Positions 1 to 5,643 of a stretch of DNA of 5,643 bases are shown here, in pieces. The stretch spans positions 1 through 5,643 of the forward strand of contig JAPLJE010000240.1 in assembly GCA_026388755.1 (NCBI GenBank), given 5' to 3'. The first letter of the stretch is position 1. Each line of letters begins with the position of its first letter. The position numbers were made by a program, and so were the translations under genes. Origin of the DNA: Deltaproteobacteria bacterium (GTDB lineage Bacteria; Desulfobacterota; Desulfobacteria; Desulfobacterales; Desulfatirhabdiaceae). The notes under the pieces are model-generated. The model made no database searches, was not told the DNA's origin, and was given only the letters and a program-made list of their open reading frames with translations.

Positions 1-42
1 CTCCCGCAGCAAGCTCAAAAACATCCGATAGCTCTGATTCAT
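1..42 (-). CDS. possible 5' end of a divergent gene (partial, weak)
   Basis: On the minus strand an ATG at 42-40 opens a frame that stays open to the window edge (14 codons, beginning MNQSYRM). A purine-rich AGAGGT at 60-55 could serve as a ribosome binding site, though its 12-nt spacing is long. The frame is also open upstream of the ATG to a stop near 79, so the start is not certain. If real, the gene would be divergent from groES and share its upstream region. The stretch is far too short to identify a family. The + strand is an alternative: one frame ends at a TAA at 42-44 and could be the tail of an upstream gene. I cannot decide between these, or exclude that neither is coding. Confidence 0.2.
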   Translation of the reverse strand, partial: MNQSYRMFLSLLRE

Positions 43-115
43 AACACGCGCAATACCTCTGGTATATTTCGAAATTTATCATGAAGGGAGGTGGCCATAT
101 CCTGCTGATACGCTT

Positions 116-142
116 CTGAAATATATGATATATTGTTTTCAG
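116..142. promoter_or_regulatory. imperfect palindrome upstream of groES, possible operator
   Basis: The outer arms CTGAAA (116-121) and TTTCAG (137-142) are exact inverted complements. Between them lies a separate perfect odd palindrome, AATATAT-G-ATATATT (120-134). The two symmetries are centred two bases apart (127 and 129), so this is not one clean dyad. It sits just upstream of the likely groES -10 box, where a repressor or activator could act. AT-rich sequence produces such symmetry easily, so an operator role is only a suggestion. Confidence 0.25.
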
Positions 143-167
143 TTTTTTTAATGAAATTTTTTATACT
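138..167 (+). promoter_or_regulatory. candidate groES promoter
   Basis: TATACT at 162-167 matches five of six bases of the sigma70 -10 consensus and lies 26 bases before the groES start codon, giving a predicted leader of about 20 nt. No good -35 hexamer is present at 16-18 bp: the bases there read TTCAGT or TCAGTT. The promoter may therefore need an activator or use another sigma factor. A heat-shock sigma32 promoter is plausible for this operon in general, but I found no convincing match to CTTGAAA followed by CCCCATNT. Confidence 0.4.
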
Positions 168-193
168 AATGGAATTAAAAGGAGAATTAAACC

Positions 194-481
194 ATGAAAC
201 TCAGACCCTTACAGGATCGCATTGTTGTTAAACGCGTTGCAGAAGAAACCACGACCAAAGGCGGCATTATCATTCCTGATACAGCCAAGGAAAAACCCGC
301 GGAAGGCAAAGTCGTTGCAGTTGGAAATGGCAAAGTGGCAGACGACGGCAAACGGATTGCCCTTGAGATCAAAACCGGAGACCGCATTCTTTTTGGCAAA
401 TATTCCGGATCAGAAGTAAAGATTGATGGTGAAGAATTCCTGATCATGCGGGAAGATGACGTCCTTGGCGTAATTGAATAA
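194..481 (+). CDS. groES: GroES co-chaperonin (Cpn10)
   Basis: This 95-residue protein is the full usual length for GroES, the heptameric cytosolic lid that caps the GroEL ring and encloses folding substrates. The N-terminus ([14 protein letters not shown]) carries the Cpn10 signature. The mobile loop that docks onto GroEL spans about residues 16-32 and contains GGIIIP at 23-28. The VGNGK turn at 43-47 belongs to the roof-loop region. The C-terminal strand ends DDVLGVIE. The start is supported by AAAAGGAG (177-184), nine bases before the ATG. The stop is 37 bases before groEL, with no terminator between, so the two form the standard bicistronic chaperonin operon. Nothing about it is unusual. 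Confidence 0.97.
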   Translation: MKLRPLQDRIVVKRVAEETTTKGGIIIPDTAKEKPAEGKVVAVGNGKVADDGKRIALEIKTGDRILFGKYSGSEVKIDGEEFLIMREDDVLGVIE

Positions 482-515
482 TAACGGATTGATGTTTACT
501 GATATGGAGGAATGA

Positions 516-2177
<1,662 letters not shown>

Positions 2178-2206
2178 TCCGTAGCTCATTGAAATTATTT
2201 CTCATC

Positions 2207-2243
2207 AAATGCCTCCATGGATCGTTCATGGAGGCATTTTTTT
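2207..2243 (+). terminator. intrinsic terminator of groESL
   Basis: A perfect 13-bp stem is formed by 2207-2219 (AAATGCCTCCATG) and 2227-2239 (CATGGAGGCATTT), with a 7-nt loop. It runs directly into seven T residues (2237-2243). It begins 30 bases after the groEL stop and is a textbook rho-independent terminator. It separates the chaperonin operon from the downstream oxidoreductase operon, which has its own promoter candidate. Confidence 0.93.
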
Positions 2244-2256
2244 ATCGATTTCATTC

Positions 2257-2285
2257 TTGACATTGACTGCCATTAAAAATATAAA
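2257..2285 (+). promoter_or_regulatory. sigma70-type promoter for the downstream operon
   Basis: A perfect -35 hexamer TTGACA (2257-2262) is separated by exactly 17 bp from TATAAA (2280-2285), five of six bases of the -10 consensus. Transcription would start near 2292 and read toward the ATPase gene. A second -35-like TTGACT (2263-2268) abuts the first, but has only the weaker TAAAGT (2286-2291) at matching distance. The promoter lies 14 bases past the groEL terminator, exactly where a new transcription unit should begin. It implies a leader of about 220 nt before the start codon at 2513, or a separate short RNA. Confidence 0.7.
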
Positions 2286-2392
2286 TAAAGTTTATGTTTT
2301 GAATTCGCAGGGCCTTTACACAATAAAGTGATTTTGGCCTTACGGTCATAAGCAACACATGAAAGTCGGCCATATCCCGACAATAAAAATTG

Positions 2393-2451
2393 AATATCGA
2401 ACAAGGAATGTCGATGAAGAAGTTCTCCATCGACATTCCTTGTTCGATATT
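2393..2451. repeat. long perfect inverted repeat (24-base arms, 11-base spacer)
   Basis: Bases 2393-2416 and 2428-2451 are exact reverse complements over all 24 positions. The 11-base spacer is itself nearly self-complementary (AGAAGTTCT at 2418-2426), so the whole 59 bases could fold into one hairpin broken by a single A/C mismatch. The arm begins AATATCGAACAAGG. The 3' side is followed by only a short T stretch (TTTT at 2450-2453) and then GCG, so it is a poor classical terminator. It lies within the predicted leader of the ATPase-oxidoreductase operon. It could be an interspersed palindromic repeat or MITE-like remnant, a transcript-stabilising or attenuating hairpin, or the end of a small RNA. 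The sequence alone does not choose among these. Confidence 0.9.
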
Positions 2452-2512
2452 TTGCGCTTTACAGTATTAATTATTTATGATTTTCAACTCTTTTTTTACG
2501 GATTTTCCACGT

Positions 2513-3211
2513 ATGGATATTCTTTTAAAGGGCATTGTCATCATTTCCGGAAATTATGGCAGCGGAAAAACAGAAGTTGCCATTAACCTTGCGGTGTATC
2601 GAAAAAATCAGGGAATGGATGTTCGCGTGGCGGATCTGGATATTGTCAATCCCTATTTCAGGACCCGGGAAGCTCGAAAACAACTGGCTGAACTCGGAAT
2701 CGAAGTGGTTCTCCCCCCGGAACAGTACATGCAGGCAGATCTGCCCATTTTAAGCCGTTCCGTCAGCGGTTTGATTCGACATCCGGCCGAGCTGACGATA
2801 CTAGATGTCGGCGGAAACAATGTCGGCGCGATGGTTCTGGCAGCCCTGGCAGACGCATTTCAGGTTGCACCCTATACCATGCTTCAGGTGGTCAACCCGT
2901 TTCGACCCCTCACCCAGACCCTTGAAGGGGTGCTGAAGATGAAACTGGAAATCGAAAAAGCATCCAGACTGGTCATCAGCGGCTGGATTGGAAATGCCAA
3001 CCTTATCGATGAAAGCACGACGGAATCCATACTTTCCGGATATGCATTCATGCAGAGGCTTGCCGAATCCACAGGGCTGCCCCTGGCGTTCATTACGGCT
3101 CCGGCCTTTATTCTGTCCGAATTGAAGACCGAACAATTTTCATGTCCAATACTCCCCATCAAACGGCAACTGGTTCCGCCTTGGAAGCAGGCTGTCCGGC
3201 TAAAGGAATGA
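2513..3211 (+). CDS. P-loop ATPase/GTPase (CobQ/CobB/MinD/ParA-like) leading the oxidoreductase operon
   Basis: A 232-residue soluble nucleotide-binding protein with a SIMIBI-like layout. Walker A is GNYGSGKT at 13-20, after a hydrophobic first strand (GIVIIS). A second conserved-looking block, ADLDIVNPYFRTRE, lies at 40-53, where MinD/ParA proteins place their DxD/switch residues. Walker B is ILDVGG at 96-101. VVNPFRP (126-132) and ISGWIGNAN in the second half probably form the base-recognition side. The signature lysine of the deviant ParA/MinD Walker A (KGGxGK) is absent. No transmembrane segment, signal peptide or metal-cluster cysteine motif is seen. I chose ATG 2513 because the P-loop then falls at a normal distance from the N-terminus. 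An in-frame ATG at 2477 would add 12 residues but has no ribosome binding site, and 2513 itself has only a weak CGGA. The gene precedes the ferredoxin subunit by 53 bases without a terminator, so it is probably co-transcribed. A role in assembling or regulating the oxidoreductase is inferred from context only. Confidence 0.85.
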   Translation: MDILLKGIVIISGNYGSGKTEVAINLAVYRKNQGMDVRVADLDIVNPYFRTREARKQLAELGIEVVLPPEQYMQADLPILSRSVSGLIRHPAELTILDVGGNNVGAMVLAALADAFQVAPYTMLQVVNPFRPLTQTLEGVLKMKLEIEKASRLVISGWIGNANLIDESTTESILSGYAFMQRLAESTGLPLAFITAPAFILSELKTEQFSCPILPIKRQLVPPWKQAVRLKE

Positions 3212-3264
3212 ATATCAGTCTGATCAGGTTGTTACGAATTATATAAAAAGAGGAATCATTGGCT

Positions 3265-3477
3265 ATGGCCTATCAACATCAAATTGACGTGGATCGTTGT
3301 AAGGGATGCGGTTTATGTGTGGCCGTATGCCCAAAAAAAGTACTCGATATAGCCGGCGAAGTGAATGCCAAAGGCTACTTCCCAGCCTATCAGGCCAGGC
3401 CTGAAGACTGCGTCTATTGTTCAACCTGCTGCATTATGTGTCCGGATGTGGCCATGTCCATAACGGAAACACCTTAA
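3265..3477 (+). CDS. 2x[4Fe-4S] ferredoxin, delta subunit of 2-oxoacid:ferredoxin oxidoreductase
   Basis: A 70-residue bacterial-type ferredoxin with two complete cluster motifs. C12, C15, C18 and C22-P form the first, and C49, C52, C55 and C59-P the second. Each cluster usually takes three cysteines from one motif and the fourth from the other. The second motif has an extra cysteine, C56, beside C55. The protein probably passes electrons from the catalytic alpha/beta subunits to free ferredoxin, as KorD/VorD/PorD do. I placed the start at ATG 3265, which gives the family-like N-terminus MAYQHQIDVDRCKGC. An in-frame TTG at 3259 would add two residues. The AGAGGA at 3249-3254 is 10 bases from the ATG but only 4 from the TTG, so the ATG is modestly favoured. 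It sits between the ATPase and alpha-subunit genes. Confidence 0.92.
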   Translation: MAYQHQIDVDRCKGCGLCVAVCPKKVLDIAGEVNAKGYFPAYQARPEDCVYCSTCCIMCPDVAMSITETP

Positions 3478-3500
3478 CCCTGCAGCCTTGCAGATATTAT

Positions 3501-3505
3501 GGAGG
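3501..3505 (+). promoter_or_regulatory. ribosome binding site that fixes the alpha-subunit start
   Basis: GGAGG at 3501-3505 is five bases before ATG 3511. An in-frame ATG at 3499 overlaps this Shine-Dalgarno sequence and has no site of its own. Translation should therefore begin at 3511, giving MSKVLMKGNEA, rather than with the extra residues MEDS. Confidence 0.85.
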
Positions 3506-3510
3506 ATTCC

Positions 3511-4602
3511 ATGAGCAAAGTTCTCATGAAAGGAAATGAAGCGATCGGGGAAGCCGCCATTCGGGCAGGTTGCCTCAATTATTTTGCCTATCCCATCACC
3601 CCTCAGTCCGAAGTGGCCGAATATCTGGCTCGCCGGATGCCGGAGGTCGGCGGCGTTTTTTTACAGGGTGAAAGTGAGGTGGCTGTCGGATATATGATTT
3701 TTGGAGCCTCTGCCTGCGGCGCCCGGGTGATGACCACCTCATCCAGCCCCGGTATCAGCCTCATGAGCGAGGCCATCAGTTATATTGCCAGCGGCCAGTG
3801 CCCGGCCGTCTTTGTCAACATCATGCGCGGCGGTCCGGGTCTTGGAGGCATTCTGCCTTCCCAGGGCGATTATTTTCAGGCCACCAAAGGCGGCGGACAC
3901 GGGGATTACCGGCTTCTGGTCTTTGCCCCTGCCAGCGTTCAGGAAGCCGTCGACATGGTAATGATGGCCTTTCCCCTGGCTGAAAAATACCGCAACCCGG
4001 TCATGATCATGGGCGACGGCCTGATTGGGCAGATGATGGAGCCGGTTGTTTTTCCGGATCATCTCAAGACCCAGCAGCTGAACACGGACAGCTGGGCAAC
4101 CAGCGGCATGGATACCCGAAACAGCAGCACGCGAAATCTTGTAAAAACCCTTTATCTGGATCCGGTCCAGCTTAACGCCCATAACCTATGGTTGAAATCC
4201 AAATATGACCGGATGAAAATAGAAGAAATCCGCTTTGAGCCCTATAACATCGAATCGGATTACCAGGTGCTGATTGTCAGCTATGGCACGATGAGCCGGG
4301 TATGTCGAACCGCCATTGACAATTTAAAGACCAAAGGCGTCGAAATCGCCATGATCCGTCCGCAAACCCTTTTTCCCTTTCCGGAGATGGCCATTCGCGA
4401 AGCTGCTGCCAAAGAATGCTGCAAGACGGTGATCAGCATCGAAATGAGCATGGGTCAGATGGTTGAAGATGTCGAGCGCAGCGTTCAGGGCAAAAAGCCG
4501 GTTGAATGGTATGGAAAATGCGGGGGGGAAGTCCCAACGCCCGAGGAAATCATGGAAGTGGTTCAATCATATATAACGCCTCAACGAAAGGAGCAGAACT
4601 AA
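3511..4602 (+). CDS. vorB: 2-oxoacid:ferredoxin oxidoreductase, alpha subunit (VorB/KorA type)
   Basis: A 363-residue alpha subunit of a ferredoxin-dependent 2-oxoacid oxidoreductase. With the beta, gamma and delta subunits it converts a 2-oxoacid plus CoA to acyl-CoA, CO2 and reduced ferredoxin in the cytosol. The N-terminal pyrimidine-binding domain (about 1-230) shows MKGNEAIGEAAIRAG (6-20), YPITPQSE (27-34) and QGESEVAVGY (52-61). The glutamates of that last block lie where this superfamily contacts the thiamine pyrimidine ring. TTSSSPGISLM (75-85) and the glycine-rich MRGGPGLGGILPSQGD (105-120) are also family hallmarks. The C-terminal domain (about 250-355) contains VSYGT (257-260 region) and IRPQTLFPFP (282-291). 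Length and motifs match the family usually named VorB (3-methyl-2-oxobutanoate oxidoreductase). Close homologues act on 2-oxoglutarate or other 2-oxoacids, so the symbol marks family and not proven substrate. Its stop overlaps the beta-subunit start by one base. Confidence 0.93.
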   Translation: MSKVLMKGNEAIGEAAIRAGCLNYFAYPITPQSEVAEYLARRMPEVGGVFLQGESEVAVGYMIFGASACGARVMTTSSSPGISLMSEAISYIASGQCPAVFVNIMRGGPGLGGILPSQGDYFQATKGGGHGDYRLLVFAPASVQEAVDMVMMAFPLAEKYRNPVMIMGDGLIGQMMEPVVFPDHLKTQQLNTDSWATSGMDTRNSSTRNLVKTLYLDPVQLNAHNLWLKSKYDRMKIEEIRFEPYNIESDYQVLIVSYGTMSRVCRTAIDNLKTKGVEIAMIRPQTLFPFPEMAIREAAAKECCKTVISIEMSMGQMVEDVERSVQGKKPVEWYGKCGGEVPTPEEIMEVVQSYITPQRKEQN

Positions 4603-5366
4603 TGGGAAAGACCTTTCACAAACCCGAAGCCCTTTCAAGTCAGCAGACCCATTACTGTCCGGGATGCACTCACGGAGTGATTCACCGGCTGATAGCGGAA
4701 GCGATTGATGAACTGGGAATCCGCGGCCGTACCGTCGGCATCGCTCCCGTGGGATGCGCGGTTTTGGCCTATAATTATTTTACATGTGATTTTCAGGAAG
4801 CTGCTCACGGCAGGGCTCCCGCAATGGCCACCGGCATCAAGCGGGTCAGGCCCGATCTGATGGTGTTTACATATCAGGGGGACGGCGACCTGGCCAGCAT
4901 CGGCATGGGAGAAATCATTCACGCCGCCAACCGGGGTGAAAAATTCACCACCATTTTTGTCAATAATGCGGTTTATGGCATGACCGGCGGCCAGATGGCG
5001 CCAACCACCATGCCCAATCAGCGCACCACCACATCTCCTTTTGGCAGAGATGTTGCGGACGTTGGCATGCCGATCAAGGTGGCTGAGTTGCTGGCGGCTC
5101 TGCAGACACCGGCGTACATCACCCGGCAAACCGTCATCCGGCCCAAATATATCGTGAAAGCCAAAAAAGCCATACGCAGGGCCTTCGAATATCAAATGGC
5201 GGGAAAATGCTTCAGCCTGGTCGAAGTGGTCAGCACCTGCCCCACCAACTGGGGCATGACGCCCATGGAAGCAGTGAACTGGTCGGAGAATACCATGCTT
5301 CCCTATTATCCACTGGGCGATGTAAAAACACCCGAACCCATGAGCGGAGGGACAGATGCAAAGTGA
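4602..5366 (+). CDS. 2-oxoacid:ferredoxin oxidoreductase, beta subunit (TPP- and Fe-S-binding)
   Basis: A 254-residue catalytic beta subunit holding thiamine diphosphate and probably one [4Fe-4S] cluster. The TPP/Mg motif is GDGD at 93-96, followed after 25 residues by NN at 121-122, with VYGMTGGQMAPTT (124-136) after it. Likely cluster ligands are C19 and C22 (HYCPGCTHG), C52 (PVGCAV) and C213 (STCPTNWG). C62 and C203 are extra. These four cysteines correspond in spacing to those known in other small beta subunits. The start ATG 4602 is preceded by AAAGGAG (4587-4593) eight bases upstream. It overlaps the alpha-subunit stop (TAATG), which points to translational coupling and equal subunit supply. 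An in-frame upstream ATG at 4506 lies inside the alpha gene and is not credible. Annotators often label such proteins 2-oxoglutarate oxidoreductase beta. Substrate specificity is not readable from this chain. Confidence 0.94.
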   Translation: MGKTFHKPEALSSQQTHYCPGCTHGVIHRLIAEAIDELGIRGRTVGIAPVGCAVLAYNYFTCDFQEAAHGRAPAMATGIKRVRPDLMVFTYQGDGDLASIGMGEIIHAANRGEKFTTIFVNNAVYGMTGGQMAPTTMPNQRTTTSPFGRDVADVGMPIKVAELLAALQTPAYITRQTVIRPKYIVKAKKAIRRAFEYQMAGKCFSLVEVVSTCPTNWGMTPMEAVNWSENTMLPYYPLGDVKTPEPMSGGTDAK

Positions 5367-5643
5367 AGTCATGTTTGCCGGTTTTGGCGGCCAGGGCATT
5401 TTATTAAGCGCCAAGATTTTAGCTCATGCCGCCATGGAACAGGGGTTTGAAGTCGTATGGATCCCTTCCTACGGTCCCGAAATGCGGGGAGGGACCGCTT
5501 ACTGCATGGTCGTCATCAGCGATCGGCCCATCGGATCCCCCATCATTCGTAACCCTACGCATCTTGTGGCCATGAACCGGCCCTCGCTGGAGAAATTTGC
5601 TCCCGTTGTAAAGCCAGGAGGCGTCATTTTGATCAACAGCTCC
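5356..5643 (+). CDS. 2-oxoacid:ferredoxin oxidoreductase, gamma subunit (partial, 3' end outside window)
   Basis: The first 96 residues of a gamma subunit, truncated by the window edge. The family normally runs to about 180-190 residues. The N-terminus has the conserved GFGGQGI at 9-15, then SYGPEMRGGTA at 38-48 and an AMNRPSLEKF segment at about 71-80. All are typical of the pyruvate/ketoisovalerate oxidoreductase gamma domain, which binds CoA and holds the complex together. The start ATG 5356 follows GGAGGG (5346-5351) and overlaps the beta-subunit end by 11 bases in another frame, so translation is probably coupled. It completes the ferredoxin-alpha-beta-gamma gene order of a four-subunit enzyme. 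Confidence 0.94.
   Translation, partial: MQSEVMFAGFGGQGILLSAKILAHAAMEQGFEVVWIPSYGPEMRGGTAYCMVVISDRPIGSPIIRNPTHLVAMNRPSLEKFAPVVKPGGVILINSS

Noticed and set aside
68..100. Possible sigma32 promoter (TTCGAAA followed by GGCCATAT)
   Set aside because: Both elements match consensus only partly and the 18-bp spacer is longer than usual for sigma32 promoters.
92..106. Sigma54-like TGGC ... TGCT motif upstream of groES
   Set aside because: The GG-to-GC spacing is one base shorter than the strict sigma54 requirement, and it lies well away from the gene.
81..119. Tiny ORF of 12 codons (MKGGGHILLIRF)
   Set aside because: It has no ribosome binding site or recognisable leader-peptide features, and the length is expected by chance.
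2368..2377. GGCCATATCC shared with 93-102 upstream of groES
   Set aside because: A single shared 10-mer is expected by chance in a window this size and the flanks do not match.
2251..2436. Minus-strand ORF of 61 codons covering part of the inverted repeat
   Set aside because: It overlaps the promoter and hairpin, its composition is not protein-like, and no ribosome binding site was seen.
2458..2481. Second promoter candidate TTTACA ... TATGAT close to the ATPase gene
   Set aside because: The spacer is only 12 bp, too short for a sigma70 promoter.
3480..3493. Small hairpin (CTGCA/TGCAG) right after the ferredoxin stop
   Set aside because: The stem is only 5 bp with no T-run. It is too weak for a terminator, and the downstream gene belongs to the same operon.

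Overview
The window reads as an ordinary chromosomal segment of a strictly anaerobic bacterium, most likely a sulfate-reducing or syntrophic deltaproteobacterium (Desulfobacterota, Desulfobacterales-like). That placement is inferred from the GroEL sequence, with its long Gly-Met tail, and from a four-subunit ferredoxin-dependent 2-oxoacid oxidoreductase operon preceded by a P-loop ATPase gene. No database search was possible, so the lineage is a judgement from the proteins. All well-supported genes lie on the + strand.

Positions 1-193 form the upstream region of groES. It is AT-rich, contains a possible -10 box close to the gene and an imperfect 27-bp palindrome, and has no recognisable CIRCE operator. 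The first ~42 bases may hold the start of a divergent gene, but this is weak. Positions 194-2177 carry the complete groES-groEL chaperonin operon. It is closed by a strong intrinsic terminator at 2207-2243.

Positions 2244-2512 are non-coding. They begin with a near-consensus sigma70-type promoter (perfect TTGACA, 17-bp spacer, TATAAA) and contain a long hairpin with two perfect 24-base arms at 2393-2451. If the promoter is used, the next operon has a leader of roughly 220 nt with this hairpin inside it.

Positions 2513-5643 are a compact operon: a SIMIBI-like P-loop ATPase, a 2x[4Fe-4S] ferredoxin (delta subunit), the VorB/KorA-like alpha subunit, the thiamine-diphosphate-binding beta subunit, and the start of the gamma subunit, which runs off the window. 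The last three genes overlap or are tightly coupled. The enzyme oxidatively decarboxylates a 2-oxoacid to an acyl-CoA with ferredoxin as electron acceptor, or runs in reverse. Its exact substrate (branched-chain 2-oxoacid, 2-oxoglutarate or another) cannot be settled from sequence alone. The least understood parts are the ATPase that leads the operon and the hairpin-bearing leader in front of it.
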